DNA from: Variovorax paradoxus
GTDB lineage: Bacteria; Pseudomonadota; Gammaproteobacteria; Burkholderiales; Burkholderiaceae_C
Direction: 5' to 3'
DNA length: 64,000 nt
Assembly (NCBI RefSeq): GCF_902712855.1
Contig: NZ_LR743508.1
Coordinates: 1,426,001-1,490,000, forward strand
A program made the translations under genes and the position numbers. This document shows, piece after piece, positions 52,553-61,071 of this stretch. Below the pieces are notes generated by a model, which saw only the letters and a list, made by a program, of their open reading frames with translations, ran no database searches and had not been told where the DNA came from. Within the stretch, counting starts at the first letter, position 1, and every line of letters begins with the position of its first letter.

Positions 52553-53581
52553 ATGCTCGTGCGTTCCGTCCCCGCTCTTGCCCGGCTGCTCGCCGGTCCT
52601 GCACTCGCCGGCCTGCTGTTCCTCTCGACCGTCGCATCCGGCCAGGACCTTCCCGGCGCCAAGGACAACCCGCTGCTCAAGCGCTTCGCAGGCTCGACCA
52701 TCGTCGGCTACGACTTCAAGCGCTTCGACGAATACCTGGTGCCCACGGGCACCTACAAGGGCTACGACACCACGTCCCGCAAGCGCAGCTGGACGAGCAG
52801 CGTGCCGGTCGAAGGGGCACTGACCCGGCTCTGGTACGAATCGCCTGGCGACACCTCCACGGCGGAGCTGATCCGCAACTACCAGAACGAAGTGCAGGCC
52901 GCCGGCGGCGTCACGCTCTACGACTCGGGCCGCGACGACAACTTCAAGAGCCGCAGCTGCTTCCTCTGTGCCTACAGCTGGAACGAGATCAAGACCAGCC
53001 GCAGCACGTACACCTTCTCGACGGCCGATGTCGGGACGGCGCGCCTGGCCAGCTTCAGGATTCCGCGGCCGCAGGGCGACCTCTACGTCGTCGTCGAGGC
53101 GGTGCAGTGGGCCAAGGACAGCAAGGACTACAAGGCAGTCAAGGGCGCCTATGCGGCGGTCGACATCGTCGAGGTCGGCGCCATGAAGCAGAACATGGTC
53201 ACCGTCAGCGCCGGCGACATGTCCAAGGCCATCGCCGCCAACGGGCGCGTGGCGCTCTACGGCATCCTGTTCGACACCGCCAAGGCCGACATCAAGCCCG
53301 ATTCGAAGCCTGCCCTGGACGAGATCGCCAAGCTGCTCAAGGCCGAGCCCGCGCTCAAGCTGCGCGTGGTCGGGCACACCGACAACCAGGGCGCGCTGGA
53401 GAGCAACATCGCCTTGTCGAAGCGCCGGGCGGAGGCGGTCAATGCGGCCCTGGTCGGCCAGTACGCGATCGCCGCCAGCCGGCTCGGCGCGTATGGCGTC
53501 GCAGACCTGGCGCCCGTCGCCAGCAACGCGGCCGAGGAGGGCCGCGCCAAGAACCGGCGCGTGGAGCTGGTGCCGCAGTAG
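52553..53581 (+). CDS. OmpA-family outer-membrane protein with DUF4892-like domain
   Basis: A 342-residue exported protein. Signal peptide at residues 1-30 (hydrophobic core LAGLLFLSTVASGQ). The N-terminal region, starting NPLLKRFAGSTIVGYDFKRFDEY, resembles the DUF4892 domain, and its CFLCAYSW supplies a possible disulfide. The C-terminal OmpA domain (about 225-342) binds peptidoglycan: ALYGILFDTAKADIKPDSKPALDEIAKLL, VVGHTDNQGALESNIALSKRRAEAV and GRAKNRRVELV. Start 52553 (MLVRSVPALARLL). Likely anchors the outer membrane to the wall. Confidence 0.9.
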   Translation: MLVRSVPALARLLAGPALAGLLFLSTVASGQDLPGAKDNPLLKRFAGSTIVGYDFKRFDEYLVPTGTYKGYDTTSRKRSWTSSVPVEGALTRLWYESPGDTSTAELIRNYQNEVQAAGGVTLYDSGRDDNFKSRSCFLCAYSWNEIKTSRSTYTFSTADVGTARLASFRIPRPQGDLYVVVEAVQWAKDSKDYKAVKGAYAAVDIVEVGAMKQNMVTVSAGDMSKAIAANGRVALYGILFDTAKADIKPDSKPALDEIAKLLKAEPALKLRVVGHTDNQGALESNIALSKRRAEAVNAALVGQYAIAASRLGAYGVADLAPVASNAAEEGRAKNRRVELVPQ

Positions 53582-53933
53582 GCGATCTTTTCCGTCTGCA
53601 CGCGCTGCTGCGCCCGATGCGGCATGAAGGCAGCCACCGCCACGTCGGGCGCCGCAAGCATTCTGGGAGCGTCCCGCCAGCGCCAGTAGGCGGGCCGAGC
53701 TTCGCGCACGAGCGGGGTCAGCTTCGAACGTCGGTCATGCCTGCCCGTCGGGTCCCCATGCGCGAAGGGGCGCCCGGTCAGCGTTCGTTACTGCCGTCAC
53801 GGCGCGGCAAATGCGATGCGATCCTGAGTCTCCAGCCCTCGAAGGGCGCGTCTGCAAAAGCCGCCATGCCGCCTTCGAACGACTAATATCCCTCGTTTAC
53901 AAATGTCATGGCGAGCTCCATGCCGAGAGGAAC
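53582..53933. other. gap before the first halogenase-like gene
   Basis: 352 bp with no supported gene. The last 60 bases are AT-richer (ACTAATATCC, TTTACAAATG), a likely promoter region for the downstream gene, with GAGAGGAAC as ribosome-binding site. I see no hairpin terminator for the OmpA-type gene. Confidence 0.45.
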
Positions 53934-55262
53934 ATGATGAACATCGAGCAGACATGCGACGTCCTCGTGATCGGCGGCGGTCCTGCGGGCTCCACGGCCG
54001 CGGCATTGCTCGCGAAGCAGGGGCGCAAGGTGGTCCTGCTCGAGAAGGCGCACCACCCGAGATTCCACATCGGGGAATCGCTGTTGCCCGGAAACGTGGA
54101 GCTCTTCGAGCGGCTCGGTGTGCGTGAGGAGGTCGAGAAGATCGGCATGCCGAAGTTCGGCATCGAGTTCGTGCCGCCCGACCTCGACTATTGCAGCTAC
54201 GTCGACTTCGCAGAAGGCTGGGACCCATCGAAGGGGTCGGCATGGCAGGTCAGGCGTTCGGAACTGGATGAACTGCTGTTTCGCAACGCAGCGCGATCCG
54301 GCGCGCAGACCCATGAAGGAACGAAGGTCACCGCGCTGGACTTCGATCAGGCAGGGGCCACCGTGCGCAGTCGGTCCGACGATGGCGTCGAGCAGACCTG
54401 GCGAACCAGCTTCGTGGTCGATGCCAGCGGCCGCGACACCATGCTCGCCACGAAGTTCAAGAGCAAGCAGAAGAATCCGGACCACAACAGCACGGCCTTG
54501 TTCGGTCACTTCACGGGCGCCCGCCGGCTCGAGGGCAAACGCGAAGGCAACATCAGCATCTGCTGGTTCGAGCATGGCTGGTTCTGGTTCATTCCGCTGG
54601 CCGATGGCACGACCAGCGTCGGCGCCGTGTGCTGGGCCTACTACCTGAAGGCGCGCGACAAGCCGCTCAAGGACTACTTCTACGACACCATCGCGCTGTG
54701 CCCGGAACTGGCCGACCGGCTCAAAGGCGCGACCCTGGTCGATGACAAGGTGCATGCGACGGGCAACTTTTCCTACTCGAGCACCCACGCGACGGGCGAT
54801 CGCTATCTGATGATCGGCGACGCCTTCACCTTCATCGACCCGATGTTCTCCTCGGGCGTCTACCTTGCCATGCAGAGCGCCTTCGACGGGGCCCAACTGG
54901 TCGCGACGGCGCTCGACCAGCCCGAAAGACTGCCACTGGCGCGCCATGACCTCGAGAAGCGCATGCGCACCGGGCCGCGCGACTACTCCTGGTTCATCTA
55001 TCGGGTCACCAATCCGACGATCCGGGACATGTTCATGCACCCGCAGGACATCTTCAACGTGAAGAAGGGCCTGATGTCATTGCTGGCGGCCGACATCCAC
55101 CATGGCGCCCGGTACCGGCGCTCCCTGCTCATGTTCAAGGTGGTGTACTACTTCGTCTCCATCCTCAACTGGCGACGAACCTATGCCGGCTGGAAGCGGC
55201 ATCGCTTCAACATTCGCGACACGGGCGCCCTGAACGGCGAAACGATCATGAAGGCGGAGTGA
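53934..55262 (+). CDS. flavin-dependent halogenase-like oxidoreductase 1
   Basis: A 442-residue FAD enzyme of the tryptophan/phenolic halogenase superfamily. FAD-binding GGGPAGST (residues 14-21), then FHIGESLLPGNVELFERLG and Lys74 in MPKFGIEF, in the place of the catalytic Lys of halogenases (Lys79 of PrnA; alignment inferred). WFWFIP (216-221) satisfies the halogenase WxWxIP motif that blocks monooxygenase behaviour. GRDTMLATKF and GDAFTFIDPMFSSGVYLA are family blocks. Start 53934 (MMNIEQ), with GAGAGG nearby. Converges on a paralogue 24 bp away. Substrate unknown; a carrier-protein-bound or free aromatic is possible. A non-halogenating homologue cannot be excluded. Confidence 0.8.
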   Translation: MMNIEQTCDVLVIGGGPAGSTAAALLAKQGRKVVLLEKAHHPRFHIGESLLPGNVELFERLGVREEVEKIGMPKFGIEFVPPDLDYCSYVDFAEGWDPSKGSAWQVRRSELDELLFRNAARSGAQTHEGTKVTALDFDQAGATVRSRSDDGVEQTWRTSFVVDASGRDTMLATKFKSKQKNPDHNSTALFGHFTGARRLEGKREGNISICWFEHGWFWFIPLADGTTSVGAVCWAYYLKARDKPLKDYFYDTIALCPELADRLKGATLVDDKVHATGNFSYSSTHATGDRYLMIGDAFTFIDPMFSSGVYLAMQSAFDGAQLVATALDQPERLPLARHDLEKRMRTGPRDYSWFIYRVTNPTIRDMFMHPQDIFNVKKGLMSLLAADIHHGARYRRSLLMFKVVYYFVSILNWRRTYAGWKRHRFNIRDTGALNGETIMKAE

Positions 55263-55286
55263 TCCGCAAGGACCACGTCCGCCAGA

Positions 55287-56624
55287 TCAACCCTTCGCAG
55301 CCGCGAGCGATTCCTTGAGGTTGCGCCGGCGCCAGGCCCAGGTCTTCACGGCCTGCGGCAGGATGCCCAGGCAAGACGCGTAATACGTCACCTTGAAGCC
55401 CCAGAAGCGCGGTCCGATGGGCGTGTCGCGGAACAGGTCGCCGGCCAGGATGGACAGCAGCGCCTCCTGCATGCGCCAGATGTTGCGCGGCGCCATGAAC
55501 AGGCGGCGAATGGCCGGCGAGGTGATGCGGTAGATGAACCACGAGAACATCTTCGGGCCGTGCTTCATGACCTTCTCGTAGTGACGGAAGGCACGCTCGG
55601 CCTCCTTCATCTCACCCTTGAGCCAGAAGTCTGCAGCGGTGGCGGCCTCGAAACCGCTGTTCATCGCCAGGTACACGCCCGAGGAGAACATCGGGTCGAC
55701 GAAGGCGTAGGCGTCGCCCACCATCATGAAGCGGTCGCCGCGGCAGAACGCGGAGTCGTAGGCGTAGTTGCCGGTGGAGGTGGCGCCTTCCATCAGCGTG
55801 GCGTTCTTCAGGCGGGCCGCCAGCTTGGGTGCGAGCGCGATGGTTTCCATCAGGAACTCCTCGAGCGAGCCCTTGCGGTTCTTGAAGTAGGCCGGCGAGG
55901 CCACCGCGCCGACACTCACGGTGCCGTCTTTCAGCGGGATGTACCAGAACCAGCCATGGTCGAACCAGAACAGCGAGATGTTGCCCTCGAAGCGGCCCGG
56001 CCGCCGCTCGGCATTGGCGAAGTGGCCGAACAGCGCCGCGCTGGCGTGCTTGCGGTTGCGGCGCTTGGCGTCGAACTGGTTCGACAGCAGCGTGTCGCGG
56101 CCGCTGGCGTCGATCACGAAGCGCGGGCGCCAGGCGGTTTCGGTGCCGTCGTCGGCCTTGACCTTGACCAGTGGCCGGTTGTCGGGCGTGCCCTTGCCGG
56201 CGTCCATGTCCACGCCCGTCACGCGATGCTGCTCGAAGGTGCGCGCGCCGCGCTTGCCGGCATGGCGGAACAGGAGTTCGTCGAATTCCGAGCGGCGCAC
56301 GTGCACTGCGTAAGGGAAGCTCTTGTCCATCGCCTCACCGAAGTCGAAGTGGCTGTTGTGGTCGTGCCACGGCGAGACGAACTCCGCGCCGTGCTTCCTG
56401 ATGCCGATGGCCTCGACCTCGGTACGCACGCCCAGCCGGTCGAAAAGCGGCATGTTCATCGGCAGCAGTGACTCCCCGATGTGGAAGCGCGGGTGCTGCG
56501 CCTTCTCGATCAACACCACGTCATGCCCCTTGTCCGCAAGCAATGCCGCCACTGTGGAGCCAGAGGGACCTCCGCCGATGACTACGACATCGGGCTCGGT
56601 GGTGACGAACTGTCCACTGCTCAT
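55287..56624 (-). CDS. flavin-dependent halogenase-like oxidoreductase 2
   Basis: A 445-residue paralogue of the neighbouring gene. FAD-binding GGGPSGST (17-24), HPRFHIGESLLPMNMPLFDRLG, Lys77 in IRKHGAEF, and WFWYIP (225-230) reproduce the halogenase motifs. It ends with a hydrophobic segment near VTYYASCLGILPQAVKTW. The two proteins are similar throughout but clearly diverged, which fits an old duplication. Start 56624 (MSSGQFVTT). It converges on copy 1 and is divergent from the ClC gene, with 272 bp between them; an FAD reductase partner is not in the window. Confidence 0.8.
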   Translation of the reverse strand: MSSGQFVTTEPDVVVIGGGPSGSTVAALLADKGHDVVLIEKAQHPRFHIGESLLPMNMPLFDRLGVRTEVEAIGIRKHGAEFVSPWHDHNSHFDFGEAMDKSFPYAVHVRRSEFDELLFRHAGKRGARTFEQHRVTGVDMDAGKGTPDNRPLVKVKADDGTETAWRPRFVIDASGRDTLLSNQFDAKRRNRKHASAALFGHFANAERRPGRFEGNISLFWFDHGWFWYIPLKDGTVSVGAVASPAYFKNRKGSLEEFLMETIALAPKLAARLKNATLMEGATSTGNYAYDSAFCRGDRFMMVGDAYAFVDPMFSSGVYLAMNSGFEAATAADFWLKGEMKEAERAFRHYEKVMKHGPKMFSWFIYRITSPAIRRLFMAPRNIWRMQEALLSILAGDLFRDTPIGPRFWGFKVTYYASCLGILPQAVKTWAWRRRNLKESLAAAKG

Positions 56625-56896
56625 ATGCTGCTTCTCCGTGTTGGAATTGGTTTGTGAGGGGTCGCTGTTCGGTCGAACCCGGCAAGTTTAGGCGAGCCCG
56701 GAACGGCTGAACGCCATGCTCCGACCGGGACTTCCAGCGAACCAGCGTGGCCGTCGCGACCGTCAGCGGACGCTCCCGGTGGTGGGACCGAAGCTGCGGC
56801 GCACGAAGGACATCGTCCGCAGATCGCGCTGACCGGTGTTCGAGCCCCGCCGGTCCGGCGCCCACCGCCGGGGCGCAGCGGTAACATGTCTCCCAC

Positions 56897-58240
56897 ATGT
56901 CACATGGGGAACCGGACTTTTTTGCCAACCTGCGCGGCGAGCTGTCGAGTTGGCGCCTGTGGGTGGATCGCGCCATCGTGCTGGGGTACGCGATCTTTGC
57001 CGGGCTGTTCGTGGTGGGCTTCACGATTGCAGCCGATTGGGCATTCGCTCTCTTCGAGCACATCTATTCTGTCCATGGTTGGCTGGTGCTTCTGTGGACC
57101 CCCGCGCTCACCGCCGGCATCGTCTGGGTCACGAGGCGCTGGTTTCCCGGCGCCTCAGGCTCGGGAATCCCGCAGATCAAGGCGGCCCTCGATCCCGACC
57201 TTCCCCCCTCCAGGCGTGGTCGATTCGCTTCGCTGAGATTGACGGTCGCCAAGGTGGTTCTGGGGGTCGGCGGATTCGCCGCGGGCCTGTCCATCGGACG
57301 CGAAGGGCCATCCGTCCAGGTCGCTGCCGGTGTGATGCAGCACGCGCGTCGCTGGCTCTCTCCCCATTCGACGATCGATATGCGTTCGCTGCTGGTGGCG
57401 GGAGGTGCGGCAGGTATCGCCGCTGCCTTCAATGCACCCCTTGCCGGCGTGGTGTTCGCGATCGAGGAGCTCTCGGGCCGCCTGGAGGCTCGCTCCAGCG
57501 GCGTGATCATCACTGCCATCGTGCTGGCCGGCCTCGTCGCCGTCTCGGCGTTCGGCAACTTGAGCTACTTCGGCGTCATCAAGGTGCCGCGCCTGGGTTG
57601 GGACATTGTGGGGCCCGGCCTGCTTGTCGCACTCGTCACGGGCGTCGCCGGTGGCGTCTTTGCGCGGCTGATGATCGCGTCGCTGACAGGCGCGCCGCAG
57701 CGGCTGAACCGCTGGCGGGCGCGCTGGCCGATACGCTTCGCCGCTGCCGGAGGGCTGGTCGTCGCGTTGATCGGCCTCGCAAGTGGTGGAGCCACTTTCG
57801 GTGCGGGCTCGGAGACGGTCAAACACATGCTGGTCGGCAAGTACGAGTTGGCTCCGCTGTACTCGGTGCTGAAGTTGATCTCCACCTGGATCACCGCCTG
57901 GTGCGGTGTGCCCGGCGGAATCTTCGCGCCGTCCCTGTCGGTTGGCGCAGGGATCGGGAACAGCGTGGCGCAGTTTGTGGCTTCTGACCTTGGGCCGGCG
58001 CTCATTGCATTGGGCATGGCGGGATTTCTTGCCGCGGTGACACAAGCACCGCTCACCGCTTTTATCATCGTGATGGAAATGGTGGATGGCCATTCGATGG
58101 TGTTGAGTCTGATGGCGTGCGCGATGCTTGCCAGCCTGGTGTCGCGCATGATCAGCCGGCCGCTCTATGAGGCGCTCGCCGATCACATGGTCAAAGCGAT
58201 CGCGGCCGAACCCGAGCCGGTAAAGAACGCCGCTGCCTGA
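56897..58240 (+). CDS. ClC-family chloride channel/antiporter
   Basis: A 447-residue membrane protein with about ten to twelve helices. The chloride-binding motifs are GSGIPQ (88-93), GREGPSVQ (134-141, with gating Glu136) and GVPGGIFAPSLSVG in the second half. The Glu after FNAPLAGVVFAIEEL fits an inner proton-path acid, so an H+/Cl- antiporter is possible. The start is the ATG at 56897, within three ACATG repeats in a row. Divergent from the second halogenase-like gene, so it could supply chloride for halogenation (inference). No regulatory CBS domain at the C-terminus. Confidence 0.92.
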   Translation: MSHGEPDFFANLRGELSSWRLWVDRAIVLGYAIFAGLFVVGFTIAADWAFALFEHIYSVHGWLVLLWTPALTAGIVWVTRRWFPGASGSGIPQIKAALDPDLPPSRRGRFASLRLTVAKVVLGVGGFAAGLSIGREGPSVQVAAGVMQHARRWLSPHSTIDMRSLLVAGGAAGIAAAFNAPLAGVVFAIEELSGRLEARSSGVIITAIVLAGLVAVSAFGNLSYFGVIKVPRLGWDIVGPGLLVALVTGVAGGVFARLMIASLTGAPQRLNRWRARWPIRFAAAGGLVVALIGLASGGATFGAGSETVKHMLVGKYELAPLYSVLKLISTWITAWCGVPGGIFAPSLSVGAGIGNSVAQFVASDLGPALIALGMAGFLAAVTQAPLTAFIIVMEMVDGHSMVLSLMACAMLASLVSRMISRPLYEALADHMVKAIAAEPEPVKNAAA

Positions 58241-58600
58241 TTCGGACACGACCTGATTCGCTCCATATCTCGAGCGTCGGCAGCGGGGAACCAGGCCGCG
58301 AACAAGGCGGCCACTTTGGGAAGTGTCGAGAAGAACAGACCGGACTTCCGCTGTCGGCCGGAACCTGTCATTGGCGGTTCAAGCCCGGTTTCGCCGCGCG
58401 CAGCGCGCGGTCACCTTCTGTCGTCCGAAGAACCTGCCGAACGGTTAGGGATGCCGCCGGCGCCTGGCCTCGACTCACCGGGTGCGACCACCTCCGGCCA
58501 AGAGCATGAGATCGGTCGCCAGGCGGGCGCCGGTGCGGGCACCCGCAACCAGCTGCGCGCCCCGATAACATTGCGACCACATTTGTTTCGCAATTACACG
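58241..58600. other. gap between ClC and the beta-propeller lipoprotein
   Basis: 360 bp without a gene. A compact hairpin CCGCGCG-CAG-CGCGCGG lies at 58394-58410, possibly ending the ClC transcript. The last 40 bases are AT-rich (ATAACATTGCGACC, TTGTTTCGCAATTAC) and look like promoter DNA for the lipoprotein gene. Confidence 0.45.
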
Positions 58601-60052
58601 ATGCCGCCACTGCTCGCTCGCACCCGCCTACATCTCGCCTTGGCCATCGCCGTGCCCTTGATGCTTGCATCGTGCGGCGGCGGCGGCGGCTTCTCCTTCG
58701 GGCCCGTTCCTCCGTCCAGCGGCGGCGGAGGCGATACACCGTTGCCACCACCACCTCCTCCTCCTCCTCCTCCTCCTCCTCCTCCTCCTCCTCCTCCTCC
58801 TCCTCCCGCGCCCAAGTTCACCGTCGGCGGCTCCGTCACCGGCCTGGCAGGCGGCGGGCTGGTATTGCAGAACAACGCGGGCGACGACTTGGCCGTCGGA
58901 GCCGACGGCAGTTTCAGTTTCGGCACTGCGCTGGACGACGGTGCCGACTACGGCGTGACCGTGAAGACGCAGCCGGCGGCGCTGCAAGTCTGCGTGGCGA
59001 AACAGGCCTTCGGGAAGGTGGCGGGGGCGTCGGTGAGTTCGGTGACGGTCAACTGTTCGGAGGCCGGAGCCGATCGGTTCGGCTTTGCGGCCAACGAACA
59101 ACCCGACTATCTGACTGCATACACCGTTTCTCCGGATGGCAGTTTGACGGCAGCCACCACGTACCCACTGGCAGGCGCACCCCAGCACGTGGCAGCGCAT
59201 CCCTCCGGGAAAAAGCTCTACGCCAGCGTTTTCACCGGCACCCGAGGGGTCACCCAATACACGATCGATCCCGCCGGCCTGCTGTCGCAGAACCTCAATA
59301 TCACCACCGGTGTCGGCGCAAGCCCGGTGTTTGTCGGCGTCGAACCCAAGGGGCGTTTTGCCTACGTGATCGGCGATGGGCAGATCCATCGGCTCCATAT
59401 CGATGCCGCCACTGGCGACCTCGACAGCGCTACCGCCGTGGCCGTGGCCGGCGGCAACGGCCGCAAGCTGGGTTTCGATGCCGACGGGCGATTCGCGTTC
59501 GTGCCCAACGGCGCGTCGATCGAAGTGTTCCGCCTGGATCAGAGCACCGGCGTTCCGACTTCGCCACCTATGTCGGTCGCGCTGCCTGTCGGCGGCTTCG
59601 TCGACGTCGCGGCCGAGCCCAGCGGCCGTTTCGCGTACGTGAGCGCCGGCAGCAACCCCGGCACCCTGCTCGCTTATTCCATCGACCAGACCTCGGGAGC
59701 GTTCACTTCGATCGGTTCGGTGCCCTTGGGCACCACACCCTTTGGCATGGCCATCGATCCGACCGGACGCTTCGTGTACGTTGCGAACAGGAACTCTCAC
59801 AACGTCTCGGCCTACGCCATCAACCCACGAACCGGCGCGCTGACAGCGGTGCCGGGCCAGCCGTTCTCGGTCGGAGCCAACACGCCCAACTCCGTGACCG
59901 TGGATCGCACAGGCCGGTTCGCCTACACGGCGAACCAGGGCAACAGCACGATCTCGATCTTCGAGATCGACCGGGCCACCGGCGCGCTCGCTCTGCAAGC
60001 TGCGCACCCGGCCGGAGCCGGCGGGCCGCAGTTCTTCGTGCTCACGAAGTAG
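58601..60052 (+). CDS. lipoprotein beta-propeller (lactonase-like) with polyproline tract
   Basis: A 483-residue lipoprotein. The signal peptide ends at the lipobox LMLASC. Then come a Gly/Ser linker, a tract of 21 consecutive prolines (residues 49-69; codons 3 CCA, 17 CCT, 1 CCC), and a seven-bladed-type propeller of the 6-phosphogluconolactonase/YncE class with repeats such as GRFAYVIGDGQIHRLHIDAATGDL, GRFAYVSAGSNPGTLLAYSIDQTSGAF and GRFVYVANRNSHNVSAYAINPRTGAL. The start at 58601 is set by this signal peptide. The proline tract would be a stiff spacer between membrane and propeller. A putative surface protein; enzyme activity is unproven. Confidence 0.88.
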   Translation: MPPLLARTRLHLALAIAVPLMLASCGGGGGFSFGPVPPSSGGGGDTPLPPPPPPPPPPPPPPPPPPPPPAPKFTVGGSVTGLAGGGLVLQNNAGDDLAVGADGSFSFGTALDDGADYGVTVKTQPAALQVCVAKQAFGKVAGASVSSVTVNCSEAGADRFGFAANEQPDYLTAYTVSPDGSLTAATTYPLAGAPQHVAAHPSGKKLYASVFTGTRGVTQYTIDPAGLLSQNLNITTGVGASPVFVGVEPKGRFAYVIGDGQIHRLHIDAATGDLDSATAVAVAGGNGRKLGFDADGRFAFVPNGASIEVFRLDQSTGVPTSPPMSVALPVGGFVDVAAEPSGRFAYVSAGSNPGTLLAYSIDQTSGAFTSIGSVPLGTTPFGMAIDPTGRFVYVANRNSHNVSAYAINPRTGALTAVPGQPFSVGANTPNSVTVDRTGRFAYTANQGNSTISIFEIDRATGALALQAAHPAGAGGPQFFVLTK

Positions 60053-60099
60053 CGCGGGCCCCGGCGCAGGTCCCGCGAAGCACCGACGCAGTTGGCGCT

Positions 60100-60330
60100 C
60101 ATGCTCTGGACCCAGTCGCTGGGGCCGCTCGCGGCCTCCTGGACGCTGGGGAAGGTCGCGTACAACGTCGCGCACAGGCGAACATGGCGAAGGGCTTCGC
60201 GGCCAAGGCAAGCTGGCAGGCGCCGCCCGCGTGCCGGACCGGTCACGGCAAGCGGTTTCGCCTTGCCGGCCTGTGCGCAGGGACGCATGGGGTGCGCCGT
60301 GGCGAACATCATCTGCGCCTGGTCGCCGCG
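60100..60330 (-). pseudogene. degraded Bug-type (TctC) receptor fragment
   Basis: Within a 60053-60582 stretch lacking an intact gene, the minus strand encodes DQAQMMFATAHPMRPCAQAGKAKPLAVTG, matching the Bug-family block that usually reads QxMF...AGKLRALAVTG. The downstream FPSVQEA resembles PTVxEAG after frame changes. No start, signal peptide or full domain remains, so this is a relic rather than a gene. Confidence 0.45.
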
Positions 60331-60582
60331 TCCCGGGCATTCGCCGCTGTTCGATGAATCGCCAACCCGCGACAGGGCCGCATCGGGCATCGTCGATTCG
60401 TTTGCCTCGACCTATACCAACAGCTGATTGATGCGGCATGGCCGCGCCATGTCTACTCCAAAGCACCGACCAACGAGCGCAAGATGGTCTGGCGACGAGG
60501 AGTCGCTTCGCTTCGCACGCAATGCCCGATGCGTTGCAGCAGCCATCGTGCGCTCACATTGCAACACCACTGGAGCCGCGAA

Positions 60583-60966
60583 ATGCAACGACAAGTCATC
60601 CATACCGATCTGGCACCCGCAGCCATCGGCAACTACAGCCAGGCGATCCGCACCGGAAGCACCGTGTACCTGTCCGGGCAGATTCCGATCGATCCGAAGA
60701 CGCAGAAGATCAGCGCCGCCAGCGCGGAGGAGGAGATCCACCAGGTGTTCTCCAACCTGCGCGCCGTGGCGGAGGCTGCCGGCGGTGACCTGGCGCACGT
60801 GGTCAAGCTCACTGTGTACCTTACCGACCTGGCGGATTCGCCCAAGGTCAACAGCATCATGGCCGAGTACTTCTCGCGGCCGTACCCCGCCCGCGTCGCG
60901 GTCGGCATTGCGAGCCTGCCCCAGGGATGCCGCGTCGAGGCCGACGCCATCATGGTGCTCGAGTGA
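60583..60966 (+). CDS. ridA: RidA-family reactive enamine/imine deaminase
   Basis: A 127-residue trimer-forming protein that hydrolyses reactive 2-aminoacrylate and similar enamines. Matches are GNYSQAIRTGSTVYLSGQIPIDP, VFSNLRAVAEAAGGDL, VKLTVYLTDLADSPKVN and YPARVAVGIASLPQGCRVEADAI, with the catalytic Arg104 in YPAR. Start 60583 (MQRQVIHTD), not the long upstream frame. It precedes poxB by 105 bp on the same strand. RidA would protect PLP enzymes such as the C-S lyase at 7020; the link is only functional. Confidence 0.94.
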   Translation: MQRQVIHTDLAPAAIGNYSQAIRTGSTVYLSGQIPIDPKTQKISAASAEEEIHQVFSNLRAVAEAAGGDLAHVVKLTVYLTDLADSPKVNSIMAEYFSRPYPARVAVGIASLPQGCRVEADAIMVLE

Positions 60967-61071
60967 AGCGGGCCATATCCCTGCGCCGGTGTCGCCAGAC
61001 GGGCGATCGCGCATCACGCAAGGCATGCGGCAGCCGCCACCGGGCACACATCCGAACGGAGCAAGAGAACA

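Noticed and set aside
53257..53709. minus-strand frame overlapping the OmpA-type gene end
   Set aside because: No ribosome-binding site, no recognisable domain and mostly antisense to a clear gene.
56885..56908. three ACATG repeats at the ClC start as a possible operator
   Set aside because: Too short and irregular, and they overlap the start codon; probably chance.
58665..58958. polyleucine and polyglycine frames over the CCT repeat
   Set aside because: They are the other-frame readings of the proline codon run.
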